Shown here: piece after piece, positions 24,546-37,395 of the stretch
Layout: each line of letters opens with the position of its first letter
Numbering within the stretch: position 1 is the first letter of the stretch
NCBI RefSeq assembly: GCF_047495875.1
Contig: NC_092459.1
Span: 16,787,795 to 16,851,794 of the forward strand
Reading direction: 5' to 3'
DNA from: Pithys albifrons albifrons
Taxonomy: Eukaryota > Chordata > Aves > Passeriformes > Thamnophilidae
Length of the DNA: 64,000 bases
The notes under the pieces: generated by a model
What the model saw: only the letters and a program-made list of their open reading frames with translations
Told to the model about the DNA's origin: nothing
The model's database searches: none
Position numbers and translations under genes: made by a program

Positions 24546-26814
24546 GTCTCTTACTAGCCTCATTTCTGTAAAATCTCGTGCTTTCTTTTCCCGAGATTCC
24601 TGTTTCACATAGAACATTTCAAGTTCGTGATTTTAATTATGTACTTCATGAAGATTTGTCATGTGTGAATCGTATTCAGTGATGAGCTAACCCTAATTCT
24701 AGGAGTATTATGATACAGATTTGGTTTCTTACCTCAAATTATTTTGGTTTTGGATTGTATAATTAAACAATGGCAAAATTTTTTTCTGATTTATAGTTCC
24801 AGCCAAAGATTTTGCAACCCTTGCCCATATCTGTGTTTACAGAAGACTAAGGACAGAATAGAGTTGCATATAACCCTTCCTGACAGAGCATTCTTCAGTT
24901 CCTCACTGTCTAGCTATTTGTGTTTTCTGCTTACACTTTCTGACTGTATTATTCATTTTTCATAAAATATTGGGCACCAACTCTTCTGTACCCTTCTTTA
25001 CCTTTCAATGGATGTAATTTAAAAGCCCTTCGAGGTTCCCAGCACAGGACCACTTGGCGTGACATGCATTACCATGTGATCATATGATTCTTGATGTTTT
25101 CATGCACAGTATCCTTCTTCAAAAATCCCATTGTCTGGCCAGAAAAAATCATGCATGTCCTTTACAGTAATGTCCTGGGTTTCCATCACCCACTTCCACT
25201 GTGGTCAGACCAGACACCAGACCACCTGCCCCTCCCAACCTGAGACCACCATCACTCATAGACACCCACCAGATCACAGCTAGGTTTTCAGCTGAACTTT
25301 TTCTCCAGCTGCCCTGGATGATATGAGTAAAGACACAGACTTCCTAGTATTTACTCCAAGGGCCTACTCCAGCACTACTGGGAAAGACTTATAGACAGTG
25401 ATAAGCAGCGCAGCTTGGGCAATGAGAAGCAGCAGAACATTGCTAAGTCTTTTTGCATCTTTTCAGTTTCAGAAGCTTGGGGGCAAGGCTATACCAGGAA
25501 AAGAAATAAACAGAATACAGGTTTTAGGTGTTGATTGCACAAGACAAAATTGGGACAAAGATGGGATATACTCTCACAAGTAAGCCTTTCTGAAACTTCA
25601 TTGTTGAAATTACCCAAGAGCCCTTTGATAAGAAATTGTATAAATTATGTGTTTTAAAATATTACTCCTTGTTAACAGTATCACTCTTTGTATCTTGAAG
25701 TAAGTAATGTTTGTTTTCTTAAAAACATTTTAAAAAAACCCCAGGAGGGCTATTTTCTCAGTGTAATGCCATTTTAACTTTAAATTTATCCTTTCCTTCT
25801 CTCAGCCCAGAAGACAAATGCCATCATAGTATACCCTTATTCTGGATCAAGCTCTTAGCTTCTGGTATGTAAAACAGCATCCTCAGATGACACTGAAAGA
25901 GTGATTGGACCAAGAGTATGTTTGCAAGATAAAGGAGAGGCATCTGGCATCAGAGCCACCAGGGAGCATGTGGAGGGAGAAGAAATGCTGGAGTGTGGCT
26001 GGGTGACATCCTCCAGTGAGGCACTCAGAGTTGGCGGGTTCTGGGGGCTACTGTCTCTTGCTCCATGCTAGGTGGTGAGCACAGCAGTGGTGCCTACTCA
26101 ACTGCTTTCACAGGTTCAGAGCCATACTTTTAGCATGATACTGGAGGAAGGCCAAACCGGAACAGATGGGTAGGGAAAGATGTGTGTGAATATAGATGGT
26201 GGAGATGGCTCAAACTTCATGCAGAGGAGCCTGGGGTAAAGTTAAATTGTGTTTTATAAAACTTACATTTTTGGTTGCATGGGCTGAGAATCTGTCCATT
26301 TCCACTGTAAAATGTGTCCTAACCCTTGCAGACAGATAGGAGAGAGTACAGGAGCGGAGAACAGATTTAAGTGTTCAATGTTGCATCTTATTAATTTATG
26401 AGGAGGGAAATTCAGCATGGGTTGGATGATCTTGTCCTGCCTTTTGCGGTACAACCTAGAAGAGTTTAAATAGGCTTGAAGGACAGTTAGTGGGAAAAAG
26501 TGGGATATAATTGTTGGGAGAAGAGGAGGAAAGATTTAGAAGGAATGGTGAGAAAGATTTTCAGCTTTTAAGTAGGTAAGTTAACAGTCATGATACCAGC
26601 TGTGGATGTAAAGGAACATAGACCTCCCCAATGTACCTAGAGTTCTGGATTTTCATCCCTTTCGTTTCTGAGACTGTGCCCATCTAAGTTGTACTAAAAT
26701 TTGTCAATAAATAGGTTAGTGCCTTTCAAAGACTACAGTGAGGCCAAGGGTAAGTGCACACATGGATTGTCAATTGCCCAGTAGGCCACTGTGAATTGGA
26801 TGATTTCTGGTATT
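24546..26814. other. Unassigned sequence
   Basis: No gene recognised. 25165-25400 begins TGTCCTGGGTTT, which resembles an avian LTR start, but the rest does not fit any LTR layout I know. 25930-26110 is a GC-richer patch of unknown nature. Confidence 0.45.
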
Positions 26815-27945
26815 TAGAATCACAGAATCAGTTAGGATGAAAAACACTCTAAGATCATCAAGTTCAACCTGTGTCCCAACACCACCATGGCAACTAGACC
26901 GTGGCACTAGGTGCCGCATCCAGTCTTTCCTGAAACTCCTCCAGGGGCAGTGAGTCCACCATATCCCTGGTCAACCCATTCCAATATCTAATCACCCTTT
27001 ATGTGAAGAATTTCCTCCTAATGTCAATCTGAACCTCCCCTGGTGCATCTTGACGTGTTTTCCTCTTGTTCTGCTGCTTGTTGCCTGTGAGAAGACACCA
27101 ATCCCCACCTGGCCACCATCTTCTTTCAGGTAGTTATAGGGAGAAATAAGGTTCCCCTGAGCCTCCTCTTCTCCAGGCTGAACAGCCCCAGCTCCCTCAG
27201 CCACTCCTCATAGGACTTGCTCTTCAGACCCTTCACCAGCTCTGTTGCCCTTCTCTGGACTTACTCCAGCATGTCAATCTCCTTCCTAAATTGAGGGGCC
27301 CAGAAGTGGACACAGCACTCGAGGTGTGGCCTCACCAGTGCCAGGTACAGGGAAACAGTCACTTCCCTGGTCCTGCTGGCCACACATTTCCGATACAGGC
27401 TGGGATGCCATTGGCCTTCCTGGCCACCTGGTCACACAACTGGCTCACGTTCAGTTGCTGTCAACCAGCACCCCCAGGTCCTTTTCCACTGTGCCACTTT
27501 CCAGCCACTCTGCCCCCAGCCTGTAGTGCTGCACTGGGTTGTGACCAAAGTGCAGGACCTGGCACTTTGCCTTACTGAACCTCATACAATTGGCCTTGGC
27601 CCATCTATCCAGCCTGTCCAGGTCCCTCTGCAGAGCCCTCCTACCCTCCAGGAGATCAACACTCTGACTTAACTTGATGTTGCCCATGAACTTCCTAATG
27701 GTAGACTCAATCCCTTCATCCACATCATCAGTAAAGATAATAAACAGGACTGGTCCCAGCAATGATGCCTGAGGGACACCACTAGTGACTGGACACCAAG
27801 TGGATGCAGCACAGCTCCCCAGCACTCTCTGGGCCTGGCCATCCAGCCCTTATTAACCCAGCAGGGCATGCAGCTCTCCAAGCTGTGGGCTGCAACTTCT
27901 CCAAGTAGATGCTGTGGGAGACTGGCATTGAGGCAGTCTTGTGGG
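26815..27945 (-). mobile_element. CR1 LINE with remnant reverse transcriptase (longest copy)
   Basis: About 1.1 kb of CR1 on the minus strand, from the 3' terminus (AGAATCACAGAATCAGTTAG on plus) up into the RT domain. A 124-codon frame at 27451-27825 covers the RT palm: TSGVPQ (residues 14-19), LGPVLF (23-28), then the position of the catalytic F/Y-A-D-D box at residues 46-49, which here reads FMGN, so both catalytic aspartates are lost. Downstream come [11 protein letters not shown] and [11 protein letters not shown] second open stretch (26992-27204) carries the C-terminal ISPYNYLKE...FSQ region. Upstream of ~27945 similarity fades. The element is 5'-truncated and dead. Confidence 0.93.
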
Positions 27946-30900
27946 GAATGCTGACAGGCCTTGTCCTGTCACCACCACTGGGTTTCAGCCATCCAGTGCA
28001 TTGGCTCCAAGTGCTCTGTGATGAGTGTGGTGATGGGTTTGTCAGTCTCCAGCTGCTTTGCCACAGACTGTCTTTGGGAGTTAAGACTCAATCCCTGCTG
28101 GGATGGGGTCTAGAGGAAGGTATGCCATTTCTTTAGTGTCACTGCTAAATTTGGTGTAGAGCCAGGATGTTGCTCTTTCATATTCTTGTTAGTGACTAAT
28201 TTAAAGGACATTGTGAACTTGTAATGTTTATAGTGGATGACCAGTGCTGTTCAGCTACAGTGACCTAACTTTGGTGGTGGTAAGTCTGTGCCTGCCTAGG
28301 CTTCAGAGGGGCCTCTGCCTCTTCCCTTCACATAAAAAATAGCCAGTTGTCACACAGAAAAAGTCACAGGCAGCTGGAGGAGAGGAGCAGACAGGCCTCT
28401 GTGTAGAGTTCAGTAGGGATTCAGGGCTTTGGGACTGCAAAATCCGAAGAGGACATGCCCCAAGTGCTACAAAGGCCTTTCTAAAGGATACAAGAGAGCT
28501 TAGAGCATAGATACCACTGCTGGTTTTGCCTCATTGCTAGTCCTCAGGTGCCCTAAAAAACATGAAACACAGACACGTGGAATATTCCCATCTGGGAAGT
28601 TGTCTTCATGCGGGTGTAGCCAGGGAGGTCTCCCAGCTGAATATGAGTCAGAAACAAGAAAAGTTCTTTGTAAGGCAAAGTTATAAAAAAACTTTGTACC
28701 ATGACAGAACTCTTAACTTTTAGATCTCAACTGAAACTTATAAAAAACTGTTCTACTATGAAAAAGAAAGCGTCGCCAAAACACCTAGTGCAAAAGGTAA
28801 CTATCTAGTCTGCCTCCACACAAGCATTTCCGATTGCTCAAAGCTGAGTGAGAAGGGAAGCCAAAGAGTTGTAAAGCAGCAGGTGCATTCTTCACATGTG
28901 CTGATATACCCGGGCATCTCTTGTACCAGATCAGTTTTGCACACCAGTTAGGATGTTTGAGGAACACACATTGCTTTTTTTATTAGAAGCTTTAAAAGTT
29001 TCTGTGTAAAAGACCAATTTGTTTTTCACAGTAAAACTTGAGAGTTGAGATCTGCTTTTCTGTGAAGTACATTGATAAGTGCTATAAAATATCGTGGTTA
29101 ACCAGCATTTTAAAGCTGCTCCTTGATGTATAGTAATGTTGAGAGGTTTTGTAATAGAGAAAAGTAAGAAAACACCCTTGGCCTGAACCTGGGATTAATT
29201 ATATGTGGGTGTACTTTACTTCAGCATGAAAGCCCACTTACATACCTCTGTGTGATTCGAGATAAGATGGGGGCAGTCTGTATTGTTGCCTAAATTAAGA
29301 TTTCTTTTTAAATTTAGCTTCATAGTTGTGTAACAATACATATGTTTGTTTCTGCAGACAGAACAAAGGAATGTGTTTTCGCAGTGACACCAAAACAATG
29401 TAGTAAGGGCAGTAACGCCTTCTGTTCTGCCGTGTGTGTCTCTGTGACACGTTGCTGCTTAAAACCTTAAGGAAGGACACTTATTCTTCAAAGCAAACAG
29501 AAAATATCAGCATCTTACTTTCACAAGGAAAACCTTAGATATATTTTCATTATTGCACTTAGCGTTAGTGGGCTACTAAAAATACACTGCAGGTATTTTG
29601 GTTCTTTTTCACTAAATGGTAATTGAAAGCTTTTCCTAAAATAAATGTGGAGCCTAGCAGCTTACTTAATTTCACATATTTTCTTCTTTTTTTGGTGCTG
29701 ATCATCAGTGAAAGTTTGTGTAATTCATGTATTTATAACTGAAAGCACATGATAGGTTATGTGCAGTAAACTGGTCCACCGGGTAAAACTGCGCTAACTT
29801 TTGTCTTAGGGACACAATTTGCATCATCCTTCAGAACTATTGACAGATACACTGGGCTATTTGTATTTTTGTTTAGCACTCAATTTGTTATCGGCACCTT
29901 GGCAGTATTTAATAACAACAATACATATTGTGACACAGTTCACATTAATATTGCAAACAGCAAAAATGCAGGCTGTGGTTTTATTAGCAATAGTAATAAA
30001 GGAAATGGTGCACATGAAATGAGTACAAAGACCCCATATAATTTATTATACTGAACCAATTAAACAACCCTCATCTCCCTCAAAAAAAAAAAAACATCAG
30101 ACACAGAGAGGCAGAACAAGAGCATTAGAATTTAACACTGTGATGGTCAGAGGTTTGCTCCCTGCAGAAGATGATTAGACTTTCAGAACACACCAAATTA
30201 AGCTCTGGAGTGATGCCAGTACTGCAGAGTCCTTAAGAGAGTTCAAAGATGTAGCCAAGCACCCTTTACCTTTGCTGTGCTGTGTCTCCTCTTTAGATCT
30301 TGCTCTGGTGTTGTTCATTGCTTATTTACCAGATGAAACACTGAGATCTAACCCACCCCCAATTTATGAAGCATATTATCTATCTGATATAGATTATTGA
30401 TTTTACTGAATAGAACAGTTTCATCCTCTATCCTTGAATGCCATCTCTCTGTTCAAAATAATTTCGAAAAGTTCTGGTGTTAGCTTTAAAATAATTTGCC
30501 TCTGTACCTGGACCTGAGAGATGCTGGTCTCCTTAAGATACAAACAATTTTGTTAAAGAAGGGAAGTGGAATAAAATGAGAAAAAATAACAAACTGTTTT
30601 ACAGTCATTCATACTTGAATGAATGTTTTCTACACACTGTTGTTTATTTATAAGAGATACTGAGCATCTGTGGCCGAAGTTATATGCCTGTTAATGTAAG
30701 CACACTATGCTAAAAAGTCATTGAAGCACATAATTTTAGGACAAGTTATAATGACAGATAATTTCTCCCACCCTGATCCTCCAAGGTTATTATGAGCAAC
30801 TGATTTTTAAATGGAAAGTGGTACCAATTACCTCAGTACATACTGTATGCATCTCTTAGGCTTGAAATACTCATACACTTGTCTATTATGCTATTGGAAA

Positions 30901-31369
30901 CTTGTGACTCTCTGTGTAGATTTTATCTTAGAGATCAGTTTTATGGCTACTTGGGATGTTTATCATTTGAAAGATCAGGTTAGAATGATTAATATTAGTT
31001 ATGCACATCTCCTGCAAAATTATGCAAGTCTTGACCTATAATAGGGTTAGAGATGACAGGGGGATTGAGGAGATTAAGTTTCCTGGCAAGGACAGATATT
31101 CATGCAGAGCTGAATTCAGATACTCAGCAGCAAAGGTCTCATGGTCCAATGCTGGAACAGCTTGGCATGGCTAACTTCCACTGAAATCAGTAGGATTAAT
31201 AGACACTCAATAAGGGCTATTGTCTTGTAATTGGTACAAGACTTGAAAACAGAAATATAAATCTTTGCAGATCAATTCCTTTTATTGTGTTTTGACCGTT
31301 ATTACTATTTTTTTTCAAGTTTTGGCAAATGTGAATGTGGTTAATTTACAACCATAAGCATTTCCCTTT
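27946..31369. other. Unassigned sequence
   Basis: 27946-28130 is moderately GC-rich and unrecognised, possibly a further decayed part of the CR1. The remainder is AT-rich without a recognised repeat or gene. An A run of 12 lies near 30081-30092. Confidence 0.45.
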
Positions 31370-32080
31370 AGCAGTCACATTAAAGTTGATTTGTAGGTAA
31401 TTGCAAATTGGAGCCTCACAGTGTATTTCATCTGTGTAAAATAGTCACAGGATTGAGTCCAGCATATTGTTGTACAAATTATCATGATAATTGCCATTTC
31501 TGGTACATGTCACAAGTAATGGATTAAATTTATGACATTTTCTTATCGTTGTCCTATTTTTTGTTACTGAAAACGGAGTGTATTATTAGAGACCAACAGA
31601 GATGCCAGCCATTAAAAAGTGGATGTCATTCCTTTTTTGTCACAAAATTTTATAAGACAAAACCCTGGCATATGGATAACCCCAATTATGGAATAAAATA
31701 ATTAATTATTGCCTCAAAATAATTATGATTACTAAAAATACAATCACCCCCATTCATTTTTTGGTAACACACATTCTAATATTGCTCTATAATATGTTAA
31801 GGTAAATTGATGCCTTTTAAAAATATGTATTTGTAAACAATAAACATAGTGGTATTTTGGAATACATTTGGTATATGTGTGAGATAAAGTTTTGGGTTTT
31901 TTTTATTTATGTAAACTGTGTAACATTGCAGCTGGTAGGAAATTAGGCTCATTTTAAATTTAGTTTGCCTTTTATTGTTAGTCACATTTTTTAAAAAATG
32001 CTGTCTAATGATAGGCATTTTTATTGCCACCAGGGATTGAATTAGAGATTTAAAAAACCCGAAAACCGAGAGCATTTAGA
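31370..32080. promoter_or_regulatory. Candidate conserved regulatory block with long AT palindromes
   Basis: Contains a perfect 16-bp palindrome AATTATCATGATAATT (31477-31492) and a perfect 14-bp palindrome AATAATTAATTATT (31697-31710). Many TAAT-core motifs surround them (GTAATTGC, GTAATGGATTAAAT, CCAATTATGG, CTAATGATAGG). No transposon similarity and only short open frames. The pattern suits a homeodomain-bound enhancer or ultraconserved element. This is inference from composition. Confidence 0.3.
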
Positions 32081-33424
32081 ATTTGAAACAGGACAAGGTA
32101 TGACTGCAATCTAGCACCCTTTAAACATCAGTAGAAATGTTCCATCTGACTTTGGTGAGAACTGGATCAAGAGAGCAAGCTGGCATAGGCTGTGGCAAAC
32201 TCATTGTTTTGGAGCAGCCACAAAGCATGAGGCAGCTCTGTGGTGCAATGGGGACTCCAGAAGTAATTACTAAATGGAAATTAGTGGTTAATCAGGTAAA
32301 GGAAGGAGAAATGTGAAGGCTTAGAAGAACAAGAAGTGTGCTTTTAAGGAAGCAAAGATGTACTGAGAAGGAAGAAGGAAAAGGAGTTAAAAGCTTACTG
32401 AGAGAAAACCTTGAATACAGAATGCAAAAGGGTAGGAGTGAAAGGGATGGTAACACGTGCTGTGCAGGATAAAGGAGGATACTGGGAAGGGGTAAAACAA
32501 GGCTCTGTAGCAAGTGGAAAGCCATCAATGGTGGTGTTCTTCCTGCCAGTAGCAGCAGCTCAGGAGCTTTGCTTTCCAGAACAGATGAGTGAAATCACGA
32601 GCTCTGGCAAGGGGTATACAAATCACCTCATGAAAGGTAGGAGAGGAAATCTGGGACATGTTGACTTGTGGGGTTAGGTAGGGAATTGAAAAGAGGATTT
32701 CATACCGTAAAAAAGACTGTTGCTGTTATGTTTAAATGTGAGAAATTTTAAGTGTTTTTTTTCTGACAAACCAGCAAAAATCATATACTCATTTGGAATC
32801 TCCACTAAGTTTGTTAAAAAACAAGAGAGAACATGGACCAGAAGCACTCTGTAGGCTAAATTCCCAAACTTCAACCTTATTTGTAACTCCACTAGCTCTT
32901 CCAGGCATTATATGTGACATCTCTGTGTACTTATGAACCAAAATGCAAACTGCCACTGACACAAATGCCAGAATTTATCCTTGGTGTGTCTACAATGAGT
33001 ACTACCAGAGACGAATTTCCCCCTGCATTCTTAACTCAGGCATTCAGTGTGAAATTCAATTTTTCCTGACATTATTAGCTCTGCTGTTCTGCTAGAACTG
33101 GCTGATACTACAGACCCATAGGTCATATTCACAATTTATTTTATGACCATTGAAGTCTGTGTCAAGACTTGTGGATGAGGATTAGATCTAAACTTTCCAG
33201 TGCCTTATTTCAAGTTTCGTAACTAAAGAAATGTTAAAAAAAATAGGAAGGATTTTGGTAATCTCAATTAAGAGCAACTGGGAGATAAGACCACCCCCGC
33301 CCTCACACACTGGTAGAAATTAGTAGTGAATTAGGTAGTAAGAGTTCTGCTGGGCACTTACTCTTAGTTTTATCTCTGCTTGGGTCTGTCCCTCTTGAGT
33401 CATTTGTGGCCAGAGTGGTGGAAT
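32081..33424. other. Unassigned sequence
   Basis: Includes a purine-rich stretch at ~32300-32400. No gene or repeat family recognised. Confidence 0.5.
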
Positions 33425-33642
33425 TTGTGTTCGGGTTTGGTGGGAAGTGAGCAGTTATTGTTTGTTTTTTCACCTTTGTATATATGTGTTATGTTGCATT
33501 CTGCTTTTAATTTTCCCTCTTCTGTGTAAATATATAAACCAATTCTGTTTTAAGTTTAAATTTCAGGGTTTTTTCCTTTTCCCTTGGGCCTGCATTGCTG
33601 TGGTGAATACTTGACATTTTCCCAAGGTTTCAAACCACAACA
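33425..33642 (+). mobile_element. LTR-like fragment (avian endogenous retrovirus type)
   Basis: Ends AAGGTTTCAAACCACAACA, the CA-terminal signature of avian LTRs. Upstream it has the T-rich segment with GTAAATATATAAACC and a TTTCCCTTGGGCCTGC-like block often seen before such ends. The beginning is unclear: TGTGTTCGGGTTTGGTGGG could be a start, but the flanks show no matching target-site duplication. It may be 5'-truncated. Confidence 0.4.
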
Positions 33643-35284
33643 CTAACCTATATTTGACATTGCCTGAGGGTCACAAGTCTCCTCCTGGCAACCTCAGGAA
33701 GTAAATTCGGGAGTTGGCAGACCCTCGTATTAATGTGGTTATTCTTTCTGCCTATATAAGTTGCTGCCCTTTTTGCAGTCTGTACACAGAGGTGCATTGT
33801 TGTGCTTCAGATGGGTATACAAAAATACACAGCTGGAAGAACCTGTTCAGACATTAGTTTCATATACTGCATCGAAATATGAATGAATGAAAACTTAATA
33901 ATAAATGGATATAAACATATGCAGTGATGTTTATATATGTTAAGTGCACCTAAGAAGTAACAAATGTAAAGGGGATTTTCACTCCTCACACAAGGAGGAA
34001 TCCTAGCACCTCAGCATGTAATTCTATCATCAGTATTTTCTTGTGTACAAGCAATTTTCTTCACCTCAAAAAAGAGGTAGCATTTTCAAATGCAAACATA
34101 TGAAATGGAAAATATAATCAAATACAGTAAGATAGAATCTACTTAACATGTCTAACTGATGAGGCTCATGAAGGACTAAAGTGTCACTGTGAGATGAATT
34201 TGTGTAGTGAATTTAAGTCAAATATCCAGACTGTAGCAAAGATTGTATATGGAGACAGTGTTAGTGGTAAAAATACATTTGCTGAAGACCTAGATGTACT
34301 GTATTATAATAAATCATTATGTTTTTGTAGAGTATGGCTAAATGTTGGTTGGAAACTGTATTGCAAATTCTAAGAAATAAGATCTTACTATTTTCTGTTG
34401 ATCTAGAATTTGTCCCAGAGGTTTGAAAACAGATAAGCACTCTCTTGCTCTTGAGGGCAGCAGACCAAGCCTAAATCTTGTTTTACTCTCTGCTCTGCTG
34501 TATTATACCCATGCTTTCATGGAACATAGGGCTCAATTCTACTGCACGTGGTTTGCCACTAAAACCACTGGAAAACCTTGATTGCTTCTGAGATGATGAA
34601 ACATTTATAATGAAAATGTACCTCAATGGGATCCATTCCTATTCGGGACATTCCAAAAACTTACTGGAAACTATCTGTAGCATGTAGCATAGGGAGCCTC
34701 CTATTTCATGTCCCTCTGTTCAGAGTATCAGTAATGACTGCTTATACTAATTATGTTTTCTTGCCCTTATCCTGGACCTGTCAGTTCCGAGACCCATGCA
34801 GACCCTTCCTCAGAGGGATGGGATGGAGAAAGCATGCTCCCAGCTGTGCTTTGGATTGGACACTTCACAGCTCTGCTGGGTGCTTACAAAGGGCATGGAG
34901 GGAACAGCTGATGTCCTTGGTTCATAGTCAGAAACTCCAGACTGTAATTATACACCTCAGCAAGATAGATGAACTTGGCAGCAGGAACTACTGTTTGCCT
35001 TTTCACTAGGGCTAAGTAGTCTGGAAGAAACTGATGCAATTTTTCCCTCGATCTGTCTTACTATGATGTGACCTCTTTCCACAGTGGGGATGGTGGGAGA
35101 GCAACAGTGCAGCTGTGACAGGTCACTTTGGATAGTATTCACTGGGCCATCATGGTATTGTCAGGCCATCTCAAACGTATCTTCCTGGGAAGTACTGTTT
35201 ACTTCCAGTAAGGCAAGTTCTGTTTGGTGAAAGAATGAAAGCTTTGGGCTTTTATTATAGTGAAGATGGATGTAAACTTGAACT
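33643..35284. other. Unassigned sequence
   Basis: No recognised gene. The 127-codon plus-strand frame at 34626-35009 has no recognisable domain and lies in a moderately GC-rich patch. It is probably chance. Confidence 0.45.
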
Positions 35285-35700
35285 TACAAAACAGGGAATT
35301 CATTCATCACTTCCCATGGGCACGGAGGTGTTCAGCCATCTCCAGGGAAGCAGGACTCCATCCATGCATAACTGGTACTTGGGAAGACAGACTCCATAAC
35401 TCTGAATGTTCCCTCTTCCTCCATCTTCCACTTAGCTTTTATTGCTGAGAATGACATCCAGTGGTGTGGGATATCCCTTAGGTCAGCTGGAATCAGCTGT
35501 CCGGGCTGTGCTGTCTCAGCCTTTGCACACCCCCAGCGTCCTCACTGTCAGAAGCAGGAAAGGCTGTGATGCTGTGCACGCACTGCTCAGCAGTAACTAA
35601 ATCATTCCTGTGTTACCAACTCTGTCTTGTTCACAAATCCACATCACAACCCCATAGGAACTGCTATGAAGAAAATTAATGTAATCTCAGCCAAAACCAG
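35285..35700 (-). mobile_element. ERVL-type LTR, truncated (minus)
   Basis: In reverse, from 35700: ACTGGTTTTGGCTGAGATTA, TTAATTTTCTTCATAGCAG, a GGGATATCCCACACCACTGG block, GCAATAAAAGCTAAG at the TATA position, CTTCCCAAG, and CTGGAGATGGCTGAACACCT, fading after GAATTCCCTGTTTTG. Roughly the last quarter of the LTR is missing. Its U5 subtype (GATGGAGTCCTGC ... CATGGGAAGTGATGAATG) differs from the LTRs at 14117 and 37396. So it is not the partner LTR of the nearby copy despite sharing its orientation. Confidence 0.85.
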
Positions 35701-37395
35701 TAAAGCCAAGAAAACAGAGGTATAGATAGTACTTCTGTTTAGGTACTGATTCTTCTTCTTTCCTTTTCTGAATTAAAATATGTTTCTAGCTATTATTTTG
35801 AAACAACACGTGTCTAACTCTAATATAATGAAAACATAAAATACTTACTAATGGTCGTTTATACCTTTCTCAGATGACAAGTACAAGAGGACAGCCAGTG
35901 CATTTGAAAACTGATAATCCTAATTGACACACACATACACACACACGCACACACACACATGAAGGAACAGCAAAAAGCAAGAATAGAATTAATTTTCTTA
36001 AAACCTCTCCTTGGCAAGTCAGATATTCTGCTGGCAGATAGCAATTGGACTTTCCTCATCTGACCCCATTTTCCCTTATTGAAAAAAATAAAGTTGCTAC
36101 CTCAGTTTGCAGTGCTGTTTGAATTGTTACAATGTGCCCTGCTTATACACAGACTTGATCTTACTGAAACAGATTTCAAGTTTGGGACTAAAACAGTTAA
36201 ATTATCTGTATTGATCCTAATGGATCCAGTGGTCAAATTACGTCCTGCTTACCAACTCTTTGGTAGCTGGCTGACCCAAGTGAGCTGTATTTCATGCTGC
36301 ATTTCTGAACCAACTTTGTCAAATAAGGAGGAAGAGTGGAGGAGAAGACAGAAATTAGAGGTTATACAGCCCAGGTAGCTGGCGTGTCATGCAGTTTAAG
36401 TAGGATGCAGTGTTCAACTCACCCTCTTCCCTGTCTCTGTTTAGCTCTTTGTTTCCAGAATTTAATATTTTAAGCTGGTTTCATAAGGAAATGAGGCCTA
36501 TGAAATCTCACTTTTTCTTTCACTACCCTCCACAGCAATAACTCTCTTGAGACTTCACATCCATTAAACAGTAAAATAGAAGCCTTCAACTTAGAAACTA
36601 GTCAAACAAACTGTTCATGAAAACTGGTTAGTCGGTGAAGGAAAGAGACTCATTTAGGCAAAGCCATGCAGAACTCAGATCTTGTGTAGTCTGGCAGGCC
36701 AAAATTACACACATGCTTATTGGCCCATCAGTGTCCCAAAGAAGTAATAGATTTGGAAAGCTGGACTGCACCAACTTAGTTCCTGCTGTAATTCAGAGTG
36801 ACTTTAGCAAAGCTACATTAGAGGAGAATTTTTCTCAGACTCGTTGGAAAGGTTTCAGTAGCTCTTTGAAGTAGTTGCAGTGGTAATAAGTGTAGTTTTG
36901 GGCTTGACAGTAGCAGGGGATTCCCAATGAGTAGCCAAATGGAACTAACAGGTCATGTCTCAACAGCAATAAACCTATCTGCAAAAGACAGGGAGTGAGC
37001 AATGAGACAGGCTGTGTCTAGAAAGGCACAGCAATGAACACAATAGACAAACAATCAGTTGCTGCACAAAGGTAACAGAGAAATAGAACTTGAAGCTAAT
37101 GAAATTAGGACAGAAGGTAAACTATAGAAGTGGAATTTTATTTCAAATACCTTCTGGTAGCTAACACTGAAAACACAACCAAGACTGTGCAGACATCATC
37201 TGTAGAAACTGGGAAATACCCATCTAGGCAGATGTAAGGCTCCACAGCAATTTACTTGGATACTTTTGTTCCACATTATGTGGAGGGTTTTTTAATAATT
37301 AAACTTAGTCTTCTTTGAAGCTATTAGGTTAAGCTACAGAAAACAAACAAAACCCTGTCAAAAACCAGAATACCTATACTTGGCCATTTCCTTAG
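35701..37395. other. Unassigned sequence with a CA-repeat
   Basis: Separates two same-orientation LTRs, but no retroviral internal domain is recognisable. It includes the CA repeat annotated separately at 35926-35960. The 36079-36378 frame (99 codons) has no recognisable motif. Confidence 0.5.
35926..35960 (+). repeat. Interrupted (CA)n microsatellite
   Basis: About 17 CA units broken by a TA and a GC dinucleotide. Interruptions make it less likely to be highly polymorphic than the GT array at 5359. Confidence 0.95.

Noticed and set aside
24161..24571. 136-codon plus-strand frame
   Set aside because: Antisense of a CR1 element at 23846-24545.
25165..25400. LTR start at TGTCCTGGGTTT
   Set aside because: Only the first dozen bases fit. 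No matching internal landmarks, terminal CA or target duplication could be found.
27451..27825. Active reverse transcriptase
   Set aside because: The catalytic F/Y-A-D-D box reads FMGN and the element is 5'-truncated, so it cannot be functional.
34626..35009. 127-codon plus-strand frame
   Set aside because: No recognisable domain, splice border or neighbour supporting a gene.
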